From Hericium rajendrae (taxonomy: Eukaryota; Basidiomycota; Agaricomycetes; Russulales; Hericiaceae): a DNA stretch of 64,000 nucleotides. Below, one piece after another: positions 1 to 10,363 of this stretch. The position numbers and the translations under genes were made by a program. A model generated the notes under the pieces. It saw only the letters and a program-made list of their open reading frames with translations, was not told where the DNA came from and did not search any database. Positions within the stretch are counted from its first letter, which is position 1. Every line of letters begins with the position of its first letter. Location: contig CM065878.1 of NCBI GenBank assembly GCA_033439255.1, positions 3,100,001 to 3,164,000 of the forward strand, given 5' to 3'.

Positions 1-610
1 ACGGAGCTTCGTATTAGTCGTGGCACAGAATCTCCCCCCAGCTGAAACGGCTGACGCCATCCAAGCACAGGTCGTCCCTCTCGGTCAGCGCTTCTACCCT
101 TCTGATTCTGCATTCCCCTTCCGTACGTATACTAAGCCTGAAATATCGTTCTTCGCTGACCTACGGCTCGCGATCAGGGCATATTGCCATGCTGCTTGTT
201 CGGTTCCACTTGGCACACGTGGATGATATCCCTCCAGGCTGGGTCCCACGTATACTAGTCCAATGTGGGATTCCCTACGCCGAGATCTGGGATGTGCTGC
301 ACCAGATGTATGATTCCCAGGTACGTCGATCCTGCTGTGTTGCATGGCACCAGTATTGACTTCCGGTTTCAAATCGCAGGTACCTCCATTCAACACACAG
401 TGTGCGGTACAGACCATCTCCTCCGCCATCTGCATTCTCCTGCAAGACTGGGTCGACACAGCCAAGCGGAATCCGTCTGAATTCTTCCCAGCCGATCGGG
501 TGGACTCGGCTGTGGACGTATACCTGCGTGAATTAGAGACTGGTGAAGCCAGGAAAGCCACCCGCGAGGGATACGAGCGAATACGGCGGGAGCTGCGACG
601 GAACTGGTGA
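1..610 (+). CDS. C-terminal end of a Nup155/Nup170-type nucleoporin (partial)
   Basis: The gene enters from the left edge and ends at the TGA at 608-610. Three exons fit: 2-122, 178-320 and 380-610, with introns 123-177 and 380-59 nt upstream (321-379), both GTACG...CAG. The joined product runs through HIAMLLVRFHL, GWVPRILVQCGIPYAEIW, LHQMYDSQVPPF and ISSAICILLQDWV, then a charged helical tail. The pattern 'W-x-x-x-hydrophobic, G-x-P-Y, then a short x-PPF loop and a final helix' resembles the C-terminal alpha-solenoid of inner-ring nucleoporins of the Nup155/Nup170 family, which form part of the nuclear pore scaffold. The match is from memory of the fold and motif order, and only about 160 residues are visible, so another helical-repeat protein is possible. 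Confidence 0.45.
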
Positions 611-850
611 CGACTTGTCGTATATGATGTCAACACGCTGCGCCAGATCGCTGTAGATGAGGTTGTACATGGAACGACTGCACGATAGTTATATATATTG
701 CAAAATAATTTCACGCATACCGACAGCATCCGAAAACAAAATAGCAGATAAGAGTGGCGAGTAATAAAAACTGACGAGGTTGCATATATCCTGCACCTAA
801 GTCCATAATCGAGAGTGGAGCCCGCTGTATGAACGACCTAGCAGGCGGTA

Positions 851-1876
851 TCAATTGACTTCCAGGATGATATCCTCCGCACGCAAGAGAATCCGCTTCG
901 TAAGAGACTCCGTGAGCTGATAAACTTTGTAGAGTGCCCTGGCAACCCACATGTCATGAGCATAGTTTACAAGCGAACGGCAAACGCAGTCTGACCTGCA
1001 AGCACCGAGAACCAGCAGCACGACGATGACGATTGCTGCAGCGTCCCCCGACCCTGAGCTCCGTCTACTCCGACCACCTCTAAATCTGGCGATCCAGTGA
1101 ACCGGCCCTAACAACGGTAGCGAAAGGAGCATGTGCACGAGGGAGCCCGCCCCGACGACCGGCAAGCCGAGGATGAAACGCTGGACGAGGCGCTTGAGCA
1201 GGCCTGGAGGCGGCCGCGGAACCTGTGCAGATACTTCGGGGGAGATATGCGTCCGCGATCCGAATGCGTCCGGATCAAGGATCCCGACAGAGTCGTCTTG
1301 AAGGATGCGTAGGGCGGCACGGACGAGTTCGTGGCCGACGTCGATCGGATTCGTCCAGAAGGGGCTGAACACGTAGTAGTCAGACGACGTGAGCGACGGG
1401 TCCTCGAATGCTGAGAGAAACGTTGTCGTCAGGAACGAGGAGGCTAGAACAATTAGGACAAAGAACACGGTCGATAGACCGCCTATCACAACTACGGAAG
1501 CTGTGAGCGCGTGAAAGGGCATCGAGGCCTTGTCTCATACCGGGGTTGGTGGCAACACCGACGACCTTGGTGCGTGCGAAATGGTAGCGGTAATGGCACT
1601 GCGGACAAGCGAAGAATGCGGAAGAACTCGGCGATGAGTTCCGCCAGCGCTGAAGGCACTTAACGTGGACGTACTGCAGATGGGCGGCGTGGAACTGTCA
1701 AGAGGAGTTTACGAAATTGAGGTAGGAGCAAGAACACTCACACTGATGGAACCCCTGCAAAGGCAGGGTCGTATAAGGCGGCCGAGGGTATCGTCTGGAC
1801 CATCAAGACAGATTCTGCATTGTTTCTCCTCGGAGCTCGCATCTCCCTCGGTGTGCGCATCCTGCGGTGAATTCAT
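851..1876 (-). CDS. Membrane-bound RING-CH (RINGv) E3 ubiquitin ligase
   Basis: Three exons on the minus strand: 1876-1742, 1673-1541 and 1500-851, with introns of 68 and 40 nt. The ATG at 1874-1876 (MNSPQDAH) is the first in frame. Near residue 20 the C4HC3 RING-variant domain reads CRICLD, then RPCLCRGS across the first intron, YVHVKCLQRW and ACPQCHYRY, giving the full set of zinc ligands. This is the domain of MARCH and Ssm4/Doa10 ligases, which ubiquitinate membrane proteins. Hydrophobic segments follow (VVVIGGLSTVFFVLIVLAS; a stretch around LGLPVVGAGSLV; AAAIVIVVLLVLG), so the protein is an integral membrane ligase. At about 310 residues it is far shorter than Doa10 and closer to small MARCH-type proteins. 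Substrates cannot be told from sequence. It shares a 161-bp divergent promoter region with the mitochondrial carrier gene. Confidence 0.75.
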
Positions 1877-2037
1877 GGCATGGGAGATGGTGAGAAGCTC
1901 CAAGTCAGGCGCGCGACTTACTGCAGCGCGTCTACACGTGATTGTCGGCGTCTATTGACCACCAAAATGTTGGCCTCGCTGTTACTTTTCGAGAGTCAAC
2001 TTAGTTGCCGCGGCGCATCAGGGCGCACCTGGCCGTT
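1877..2037. promoter_or_regulatory. Short divergent promoter between RING-CH ligase and carrier genes
   Basis: Only 161 bp separate the start codons of the minus-strand RING-CH gene and the plus-strand carrier gene, so both promoters must lie here or overlap the coding exons. I see no clear TATA box. The interval is inferred from gene positions only. Confidence 0.4.
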
Positions 2038-3608
2038 ATGTCTAAACAAGTCGATGAGGGTAGCAGTCACCTTAGGGTCATCGGGGCGTTAGCTGGCGTT
2101 GGAAGCGGTGATTACCAGTTCCTGTCATTGCACATGTCTTCATGCTCATGCACCCCACAGGTCTCACCAAGGTTCAACCGCCCATCTCACCCGTTTGTCA
2201 CGTTGACAAACCATTTCCCAGGTAGCTGTCGGTCATGGGTGCGTCAATAGCGGAAGGACGGTAAGAATTGGGCTCTCCATCGCGCCGACTCTTCACCCAA
2301 CAAATCACCGCTGAATCACTTCTGTAGAACTTTCTACCACCGAACTCACGACGGGCGTAAAGTTTCGATACAGTCAAGACCCGATTACAATGCTCTCCAC
2401 CTGGTACATATCGTAGCGCGCTTGATTGCCTGGTGAAGACAGTCCGCAACGAGGTATTGATCGAATGTTTCCAAGCAACTGCTAAAGCTCATATACACGA
2501 TAGTCCGTCTTGGCTCTGTACAAAGGAGTGACGCCACCGGCGGTTGGTTGGGCTGCCATAGACTCGGTTCTGCTCGGTTCCTTGCATAATTATCGTCTCT
2601 TTCTCCTGCGAAGCGGCATGTCCGAGTCGGTGCGAGGTACAGACGTCAGACGGCTTACACTAACTGCACATGGCGTCGCGGGCCTCTTTGCAGGTCTTAC
2701 AAGGTACGAGTGGTTCTCGCATTTTAGCGTCGATCGTATTGCTAAGGCTCCATTGTTCAATGCTTCGACTGCGCCACCAGTGCATTTGCTGCAACCCCCA
2801 TGGAGCTGCTGAAAGTCAAGCTCCAGCTCCAGCTGCAGAAGGATCCATCGGAGCGCCAGTTCAAAGGCCCCGTCGACTGTGCGCGCCAAGTTGTGCGAGC
2901 ACATGGTGTAAGAGGGTTTTGGTCTGCATTGCCCGCAAGCCTGATCTACCGTAGCAACTTCTTCTGGATGTTTGGTAGCTTTGAAGTTCGTGCACAGTTA
3001 GTATCGCCCGCTTCCATTACTCAGACCTGGCATCTGGCACAGGCCTTCATGCGCGCATTCGCCCAATTGCAGGGCACCCGTTTCGAGGTACGGAATCCAA
3101 ATAGCCTCGAATCGCCGCGGCCGAGCCCTACCCTTTTAGTCTTGCCGGGTCTCTTCGTCCACCGAGACCCTACCGAGCTGACTCGAGATGCATCGCTATA
3201 CTCCAGATGAGCACTGGACACGCCAACTTTCTGTCCGGCGGCTTCTGCTCCCTGGTCTATTGGATTATGGCAATTCCGGCAGACAACGTCAAAAAGTGAG
3301 CATGATCCCAATACCCATCGCCTCACCATCGTGCCGACATTGCAACACGCGCCAGTCGAATCATGGCCACGCCCCTTCCCTTGCGACCTCCGTCCTTTAC
3401 GACCACAGTCCGCATGGTGTACGCCACCCTTGGGGTGAAAGGATTCTATTCCGGCCTCGGCACGAGCCTGTTGCGAGCATTCCCATCTAATGCTTGCGCA
3501 CTCTTCGTATACGAAGGCCTGATGCGCTCTTTGGGTGCCGAGAAGGTGAGCATGTGATCCGTTGGAGAAAAACACGTACTCATACAATTGCTGCAGACTC
3601 GCCACTGA
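2038..3608 (+). CDS. Mitochondrial carrier family (SLC25) transporter
   Basis: A multi-exon gene (about nine exons) starting MSKQVDEGSSHLRV and ending at TGA 3606-3608. It shows the three SLC25 repeats. Repeat 1 has GHGFDTVKTRLQ, with Gly where the canonical signature has Pro. Repeat 2 has AATPMELLKVKLQLQ followed by GFWSALPASLIYRSNFF. Repeat 3 has AIPADNVKNR and GVKGFYSGLGTSLLRAFP, ending in ALFVYEGLMR. These proteins move small metabolites across the inner mitochondrial membrane through six helices. The repeat-2 PMELLK and repeat-3 PADNVK signatures and the LRAFP element look most like the carnitine/ornithine/basic amino-acid branch, but the substrate is an inference. Introns were placed by keeping the family frame, e.g. 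2704-2776 before 'AFAATPMELL'. The frame closes cleanly at every junction I tested. Confidence 0.85.
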
Positions 3609-4013
3609 TCTCGAAAATTTTGTGTCTTCGGCCCTAGATGTGACGATTCAATCGGATCTATTGGATACCCAGTGCACTATGATATTCGAACTCGCGTTTC
3701 AGGAATATGATAACATTGTTAAGCGTGTGTAACCTAAGAAGCGGTGTTTAGAGTCTAGGGCGGAAGCAATATATACGCAGTAAAGTACGTTGGTCCATTA
3801 TACCTGTCGGTGTCTTTAGTATTAAGAAAGTGTCAGATAAGCTCTCTAAGTATGTGGCTGTATGTGGAAGCATGCAAGGATGGCGGTGAAGGAACAGCTC
3901 AGCGAATATGTGGTTGCTGCATGGAGCAGCCAAGAAGAAGGCCCCCCGAATAGGCGGGCTCCGTCGAAGTCGAAGTCGAAGGTCTAGAAGCGGCGCCTCC
4001 GGAGGCCGATGGA
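3609..4013. other. Tail-to-tail intergenic stretch
   Basis: This 405-bp stretch lies between the stop of the carrier gene (plus strand) and the stop of the REX4-like gene (minus strand). It should hold both 3' UTRs and polyadenylation sites. No coding potential or repeat was recognised. Confidence 0.5.
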
Positions 4014-4873
4014 TCAGAGGTAGCAACGCGAGAAGGTGCTTGGAGGCAACGCGCACGGCCAATGGCCGGCCGTGACGGAACCTTCCCACTCGCCTGCGGC
4101 TGAGCGGTAGAGATCGAGCGCGGCGCGCGCGTTCTCGAGCTGCAGACGCCCCGGACGCAGGCGCGAAAAGGCACGTCAGCAGCCGTAAGGGTGGTGACGT
4201 CGACGGACGAAGCCTGTTTTAGGTACGCACAGGATGTTGCTGCCCGTCTTGACATCGCCGGCGCATGAGCTGCCATGTGAGTGTAGAAAGCCCGATCGAT
4301 TGGCCAAGAGGCCGCAGCGCGGTGCGGAACGGCTGGTAGAGTGCGACATCGCGGGTGTTCACAGCCGGATGGGGGATGCCTAGAACTGAAGGAGCAAGTC
4401 GCGTCAGCGGCGCGCGTAAGTACGCGTAGCGTTACGGATAAAATGCTAGCTGACCAGAGAGATCGTTCCAGAGCGCATACCCGACGACGACTTTGTCGCG
4501 GATCGTGGTGGCCACCCATTGCTGTACGTCGTTGAACTTGTGCGCGGAACCTACTGGCTCGGTGAGCTCCTTACGAGAGAAGGGTCCCGGCAATGGGCTC
4601 ACCGGAGTGAAGGTGTCCAGGCTCGATCCCGGTCGTGGCGGTGCGATAGTCGGTCACGGGCATGGTAGGCGCGACGTAGCAGTCGAGGAGCACCTCGCCA
4701 CGGTAATTCGTGATTGCGACGCGTCTGGAGCGAAGTTCAGCGCGTCAGACGCGTCGGCGACAGCGGGGGACGTACGCTAGCATGGAGGTACTCCCGCCGG
4801 GGCCGACGCCAACGACCGTGCAAGCCAGCGCGACGACGTCTTGTGAAGTGGGACGATGATATTGAGGTGCCAT
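4014..4873 (-). CDS. REX4/ISG20-like DEDDh exonuclease fold, probably catalytically dead
   Basis: Five or so exons on the minus strand give a product starting MAPQYHRPTSQ and containing VVGVGPGGSTSMLARV, ITNYRGEVLLDCYV, TMPVTDYRTATTGI, VVVGYALWNDLSVLGIPHP, TRDVALYQPF and ENARAALDLYRS. The order and spacing match the RNase-T-like fold of Rex4 and ISG20 exonucleases. The first catalytic motif, normally D-x-E (as in 'LDCEMVGVG'), reads A-C-T in 'ALACTVVGVG'. The last Asp of the 'EDARA' motif reads Asn. The Asp of the 'NDL' motif is kept. Three of the four metal-binding acids are therefore missing, which argues for a non-catalytic role such as RNA binding. An upstream open stretch (about 4919-5266) could splice in through a weak AAG acceptor and give a longer N terminus; the start at 4871-4873 is the simpler choice. 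Confidence 0.65.
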
Positions 4874-4918
4874 TTCCGAGAAAACACGAGCGAAAGGGAA
4901 GATGAGAACATGGCGGAC

Positions 4919-5841
4919 TCACCCTTGCACTTTTATCCTTCCGTCCGTCGAGCCGAGATCGTGGATGCTCAAACGAAACACGACAGGCGGGGACTTAGAG
5001 ATCTGGGATATCGGTGTCGTTATGCGGGTGAATAATTGCCAGGTCCCAGACATCTCGGCTTCGTGTGTTACAAGCGACACAATTGGGTCATCTTTGTAGG
5101 CGGCTGGCGGCGCTGGAAAAATATTCCTGTCTTGTGTGCACAACGATTGGAAAGTGTCGAATGCAATTTCCGCTAGTGGCGACGGCGTAGGATGCTGCAA
5201 GCTGGATGACACAATGTTCATCAAGCGGGAAGATACTGACGGGTGGTGCGTCGATGCTGTGTCCACAGAATATGAACTTATGCGAGAATGGCAGGCTTAT
5301 GATTGGAAAGGGTGTTGCGCGAAGAGGAAGTAGACAGACGACAGATGTTGTTTAAGGTGAGATGAAGACATGGATCTGGTCTGCTTCTACTGATAGCGAA
5401 AGATTTGCATAGATCCCACGAACGACCAAGTGCTGCAGAAGAAGAGAACAAGCTCGGGAAGCTGGTCTCCGGTAGATTGCTGTCATGGACGTGCATGACG
5501 AACGACAGGCAAGGACTGATGACCGTTGCTGGACACGACGGCGACGCAGCGGAGACGAGGCACCGCCGGCTACTTAGACGACTCGTGCGTCATGGAGTCT
5601 AGGCCTGGCCGACGCAGCCGGCTGCCAGGAGAGATCCTGTATGTGAAATCGCGAAGGTTGAAGGTTACTCACCGTCGTGAAACGGGGTGTAGTCGAAGCT
5701 CGGAAGGCTGCGGCTCATCCGCACTCACAATAGATTAGAAGGATGATGGGATCGGATACGCCATTTCCGCGAGCACCGCGACAATGTCTCGATGGCGGGG
5801 ACATGCTCGTCGCTGACTGCAAACCATGTCCCGGTAGCCAT
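4919..5841 (-). CDS. Unresolved hypothetical gene, minus strand
   Basis: Several coding-like pieces lie here, but I could not join them with confidence. One candidate start at 5839-5841 gives MATGTWFAVSDEHVPAIETL, followed after an intron with a CTAAT branch site and GCCGCAG acceptor by LPSFDYTPFHD. Further on, 5266-4919 is open for 115 codons and ends TPISQISKSPPVVFRLSIHD, followed by a good GTGAGT donor. I recognise no domain. The pieces may be separate exons of one gene, the 5' end of the REX4-like gene just downstream, or chance. The extent given is the outer limit of these pieces, not a gene model. Confidence 0.2.
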
Positions 5842-6020
5842 ATGTGGCTACGCGTTTGATCGCCGGCGACCTCGGGGGACGATGCTTGCTGCATTCGGCT
5901 GCACAGATGCGCAAGTGAGGAAGAAAGAATGCAGGTGGAGCGTCTTTGACTCATGAACCTACGAGTCCAAGTTACGTTCCATCATTCACTTCAATTTCCA
6001 GCGACCGAGTACCATACACC

Positions 6021-7786
6021 TCACCCTTCCGCCGCCACTCGTCGCAGAAGCTGAGCTGCCCGCTTCCGTGATGCTCTCCATTTGACCCGTTCACTCCCTA
6101 TTCGAGCGAAAATCTTCCTTCTGCGCGACTCCGGCCTCCATGAATCGCCCAGCACTTCTTGCTCCTTCGCCCACTCTTCTTCCACACCTTGACGCGCGCG
6201 ACCCGCCGCCATGGATCGCAGGATAATATCCGTCCGGCCTTCGACCACTGCCAGCTCGAGTAAACGCCGCGTCACTTGGGGCGACATCGTCCGTTCACCC
6301 CATCGACGCCTGAACATCTTCGCCATGTCGTTCCCAATCTTTGCGCCCCGCTTGCTGCGCTGCAAGTGGCCCAGGAGCAGGAACAGCGCCTTCGCGTCCG
6401 GTCGCAGCTCGGGGCAGATCTTGCAAAGGTGCAACAGCTCCCGCCGCGCCTTGTTAAACGTCCGCGGCGAGCACAGCCCCTGCTTGATCCCCAGATGCGT
6501 GTGCAGAAGCCGCAAACCGAGCCCGCCCGGATCATGGCCCAAAAAGTGCGAGGTTATGCCCACGGCGGATTCCCGCTCGCCCATGCGAAGCAGCGCCTCC
6601 ACCGAAGCCCGGATCACCCACCCGGGGGGACGGTCCGCTTGATGTTCTGTGGTCGGGACCAAACGCATGAGTACCTCGTACCGATCCAAGCTCGCCATGC
6701 CGGGGTCCAAATTAGGCCAGTCGTCCCGGCGCCTTCCCCGTGCACCTCTGTTCGTCCGACCCAGCAGTTCGAAGTATACATCCGGCGGTGGTTTGCCTGG
6801 CTCGTAGCCTGCACCGAGCCAGCCGTCCCGACGAGACATGGCTTCCTCCCAAGCTTCCTCCCATCGTCCCTCCCGGACCAGCAGCCGCACGTACAATTTC
6901 CACGTCTCGAGATCTGCGTCAATATCTGCGTCCTGCATGGTGCGGATCAATTGCCGCGCGACGGTGAATATTGTGTGCCGGATGGCGATATCAATCACCA
7001 GGTTAAATGATTGGGTCGACTGCAGATCGGGATGGACGCGTGCTGCGACACGAGCTCCTTGAGGGATGGCGGATGCGCGGTGAAGAGCTGTGCGCGCAAG
7101 GAACGGGCAAAGGTGTCGCGTGAAGATATGTCCAGAGAGATCGCGGCACGAGCAGGAGGCAGCTCTTGAATAGGACCCGCGCGCACAGTTTTAAACCTCG
7201 AAATCCGTGCCTCGCGCACAATGTCACCATAGATGTCATCTTCGAAGATATATCCAGACGTGGGGACCATGTCGCGATGAGATAAACGGTCGACGTCAAC
7301 GGGGCCCGATACCGAGCGCTGGGGATGAATCCTGCGCGTGCTGTGAACGCGGTCTTGATCAGTGGACGCCCTCTCGGTTCCTGGCTGGGCGGCACAGGTG
7401 GTATCTCGGTGCGTGCGGGTCGATGGTCCTGGTAGGATATCTGAAGCTGCGGGTATGGCGGGTCTGCCGTGATTATTGCGAGGAACATAGTCTATCCTGT
7501 ATTGCTCGGTCTCGGACTGTGGTGAAACTCTGCAAAGACGCGAAAGGTTAGGGCGTGTCACAGCGCGACGACTACGATCGACTGACATAGATGAGCTGGC
7601 GCCGCCAGTGGCGCTGTGATCGCCACCAGCTCTCGTCCTGCTACCACTGGGGCGCGACGGCTGAGTATGTACGGTGCATTTGTGCGTCCTGACGCGGACA
7701 TACGCTCGCTCCGCGGCCTCTGCGAGGAATGAATGAAATGGGAGAGATGCTGCTGGGCGGCCTAACCGGAATACATGGTGGAGCAT
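6021..7786 (-). CDS. Alpha-solenoid (PPR/TPR-like) protein, probably mitochondrial
   Basis: The N-terminal part (from ATG 7784-7786, MLHHVFRLGRPAASLPF) is Arg/Ser/Thr-rich and poor in acids, like a mitochondrial presequence followed by a disordered linker. The C-terminal 320 residues are helical repeats with the PPR/TPR look: FTVARQLIRTMQDADIDADL, WKLYVRLLVREGRWEEAWE, ASVEALLRMGERESAVGI and VTRRLLELAVVEGRTDIIL. Fungal proteins of this type usually act on mitochondrial RNA, but nothing here fixes the target. The two parts are in different frames. Continuity of 'HASIP-DLQSTQSFNLVIDI' would be restored by one extra base at the C3 run at 7029-7031. The only GT-AG interval that would repair it is 32 nt, too short for a normal intron. 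Confidence 0.5.
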
Positions 7787-8286
7787 GCATGGGCCTGTGG
7801 CCAGACCTATGGTAGAAGATCAGGGTGCTTTGCCCTGGTCGGGAGGGAGTCGAGGGTGGATGTCCAGCGGTGCGACTTGCGCCGGCGCCAGTGACAGCAA
7901 AACTTGGTCGTGCCGGAAGAGGAAGAGACCCAAACACATGTCAATAACGCGGCACGCGTCATCTTGCCGGAGCGTGCGCGCCCGCGCCCGCTCCTCCGAA
8001 CCTCTGAAGGCACTAGTCGGGCAGCCCGAAGTCTGAATGAGTGAGATACATATATTCATACCATGATAAAGGGAAGAGACCACTTCAAGGAAGACGTGTA
8101 ACAGTGAAGTAACCTGCAGAATGAGTACTATGAAGACAGACTAATGCTGATGCGTATCCAACTGTAAGTGACAAGATGCTGGGGAATGTGGACATGACAG
8201 TCATGAGAAAACAATGGTAGGCCCGGGGCGGATTGAAGACGACTAGATATCATGATTCGTCACAGGAGCAATGGCAGACATAACCT
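7787..8286. other. Intergenic, upstream of the solenoid gene
   Basis: These 500 bp lie between the start of the solenoid gene and the stop of the STS1-like gene, both on the minus strand. They should hold the promoter of the first and the 3' UTR of the second. Minus-strand open frames at 7641-7937 and 7807-8083 have no family features and were not called. Confidence 0.4.
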
Positions 8287-9590
8287 CTAAACCTCCATCA
8301 TTGGCTGTCGTCCAACCAACCACCCGACCTTGGTTACCCAAAGGTCTCGTACCTCACGCAACACTTCTAACCCGTGCCCCTTTGCTTCGGCAAACTCGTC
8401 CAGCGAGCTCTCCCAACTCCGGACCGTCTCCCCACCGAACATGCCGCCTTCTTTGTTGACGACATCGCTGACACGGTCGATCCAGGCCTTCCACTCCTGC
8501 AGCAGCCGCGGCAAGATCAACGGGACGAGGGATGCCTGGGTGAGGGGAGGTTGAGAGAGAACGTGTGACGTGATTGTTGACAGGAATGCAAATGTTTCTG
8601 TGGGGTGCGATTTGTCCCTGTGCAGCGACTGGAGTGATGTCGGTAGCTGTGCGTTCCCGGTCGGAGGGGCAGCCACATAGGAGAAGTAGGGGAGGTAGGA
8701 CATGCAGGCCGCCACGAAATCATTGATGTAGGGCCTGGTACGGGAGACGATGTACTCGTCTCGCATCCCGCCACTATTAGAGTCCGGACCGGATGGAGTA
8801 TTGAATCCCGACGGATGAGGAGTAGATTGCGATAGACGACCGAATCCCACTGAGGAGCGGCTACTTGGACTGGAACCAAATCCAGACGTGAATGATGATG
8901 GCGCTGTCGGTTGCGAAAACAGAGGGGTATTCGAGTAGGGATAGGCATCCCGCAACTTCTTCGCGGACTGTGCGAGCGCTTGAAGAGCGGTGTCGAGCGA
9001 CGGTCGGGGTATCAATGACAGCACTAAGGATTTAAGGGAGGGCTGGGATTGTATGAGGGAGTTGAGGAGCGGCAACAAGGACTGCGATGGGAGGCTCGCT
9101 ATGAAAGGGAGGACGTAAGCGTTGTGATGCTGAGAGCAAGAAACGCAGACTTACCGAGCAGAAAACCGACATCGACGTCTTGATCCGACTGGTCTGCCTT
9201 GTCCTTCAAGGGATGGCCGTCTTTCGCACTTGTCGAGGTGGTCGTCGGCGTCATGCGCGCCTTTTTGGGCACACCACGTTTCGGACGCTCGGGCGTCGGG
9301 CTTCTGTCCATCGCATCGTCTCTGGAGCCATGCCTCGAAATCCCACCACTTTCATTCTCTTCATCGTGATCGAACCTCCTCTTGGTCGAGCGAGAGGGAT
9401 GTTGGGTGAGGTTTGATGCGAGTTGCTGTAGAGCAGCAGGGTGCGTAAAGGCCCCGTGCCCGTTTGATGCAGGCCTGGCTATCATGGAGGACGAGGAAAG
9501 GCCAAAACCGAAACCAAAGGAAGAGGGAGAATGGTTGACAGGGCCAGTGTGGAACTCGACGTGAGGCTGGGGGTGGACGAGGTTTGCCAT
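8287..9590 (-). CDS. STS1: Nuclear proteasome tether STS1/Cut8
   Basis: Two exons (9590-9155 and 9098-8287) with a 56-nt GTAAGT...CATAG intron. The N terminus MANLVHPQPHV leads into a Ser-rich region with a basic cluster (STKRRFDHDEE; KRGVPKKARM) that looks like a nuclear localisation signal. The Cut8 domain spans the intron: DVGFLLG joined to ASLPSQSLLPLLNSL, then QPSLKSLVLSLIPRPSLD, ALAQSAKKLRDAYPYSN, and a long helical bundle with 'FVAACMSYLPYFSY' and 'LPTSLQSLHRDKSHPTETF'. Sts1/Cut8 anchors 26S proteasomes at the nuclear envelope and is itself short-lived. At about 415 residues it is somewhat longer than yeast Sts1, owing to the N-terminal region. RPN2, a proteasome subunit, lies at the other end of this window. 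Confidence 0.85.
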
Positions 9591-9828
9591 GATGGCGACG
9601 AGGAAGGAGTTAAGAGCACGTCGCTGAGGTGCGGTTCAAAGCACTCGTAATGACTTCTTTGCGGCCACCGCCAAGCCACCGCAGTCCGACCAGCCCTAAA
9701 TCAGCACCGATCCACGTGACCTCTATTTCTTTATTTAGCGCCGCCAAACTTTTTCTTCCTTCTCGTCTTTCTCCCTTCGTTTTCGCATCGCCTCGTTAGT
9801 TGGTGAGTTGTCTGCTCTCCATTCGCGT

Positions 9829-9915
9829 CGGCAATGACGAGACAAAGAATGAATCGCTACTTCGAAGCCTTCGGGCTCATGAACTGTCATCATCTATACC
9901 CAAATTTCTGAGCTT
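9829..9915 (+). ncRNA. snR40: Box C/D snoRNA, snR40-like (25S U898 guide)
   Basis: C-like box ATGACGA at 9834-9840 and D box CTGA at 9908-9911. Directly upstream of the D box, 9894-9906 reads ctatacccaaatt, an exact 13-nt complement of the conserved 25S/28S stretch aatttgggtatag; the next base can form a G-U pair. The fifth base before the D box lies opposite the U that is methylated in yeast (U898, guided by snR40). The second yeast snR40 target (18S G1271) was not clearly matched: only a 7-nt complement, agacaaa, is present near the C box. The terminal stem is weak. Position inside intron 1 of a non-coding transcript supports the call. The rRNA comparison is from memory. Confidence 0.7.
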
Positions 9916-10055
9916 TCTCTATCACGCCGTCATCAAGTTGCTGACAACGATTTCCCTCAAGATGCGCCACAGGGTTTCAATGGTGAGTCTTTCTTCTCGT
10001 CGCGTTGATATGATAGAACAAATAGAAGTCAAGCCCTGACCTCGCCTAAAGGGCG

Positions 10056-10129
10056 AGCGTTGATGAGCAAACCATGCTAATACTGATCTTTCTTGCGGTT
10101 CTTGCGATAACGACAAATTTACTGATTCA
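10056..10129 (+). ncRNA. snR53: Box C/D snoRNA, snR53-like (18S A796 guide)
   Basis: C box TGATGA at 10061-10066, D' box CTGA at 10083-10086, a C'-like GCGATAAC near 10105 and D box CTGA at 10122-10125. The 11 nt abutting the D' box (10072-10082, ccatgctaata) are an exact complement of the conserved 18S stretch tattagcatgg. The fifth base upstream of D' pairs with the A that yeast snR53 methylates (A796). No rRNA target was recognised for the guide upstream of the D box. U6 snRNA shares ten of the eleven target bases, so U6 is a less likely alternative target. The RNA lies within intron 2 (9983-10142) of the host gene, with a GGGCGAG/CTCGCC hairpin just before it. Confidence 0.7.
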
Positions 10130-10197
10130 AATTTCTCCTCAGAATCGATGACGCTTCTAGCTTGTGATTGTTCTTGAGCAGAGTGTGTATTGTAATT

Positions 10198-10363
10198 GTG
10201 AGTGTCCGTTACGCCTCTTCTGAGATGATTCTATCTATGTATCGTATATCTTAACTGAGCATCTGCTCAGTAGTGACGAATCGTATCTTCAATGTCTTCA
10301 ACCCAATGATCTTGTCTTCGTCGTTCATTCGTCTGTAACACTTACTGACATCTCTGTTAATAG
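10198..10363 (+). ncRNA. Intron 3 of host gene, candidate third box C/D snoRNA
   Basis: This interval runs from a GTGAGTGT donor to a GTTAATAG acceptor and is 166 nt, close to the snoRNA-bearing intron 2. It holds C-like boxes (GATGATT near 10225; GTGACGA near 10273) and D-like CTGA boxes at 10255-10258 and 10344-10347. I could not match the bases upstream of either CTGA to a known methylation site, so the exact RNA and its target are open. An internal CTGCTCAG at 10263-10270 could instead be the acceptor of a shorter, empty intron. Confidence 0.3.

Noticed and set aside
7003-7060. A 32-nt GT-AG intron that would repair the PPR-like frame
   Set aside because: It is shorter than any other intron in the window (40 nt and up). 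A missing base in a C3 run explains the break better and fits the pattern in five other genes.
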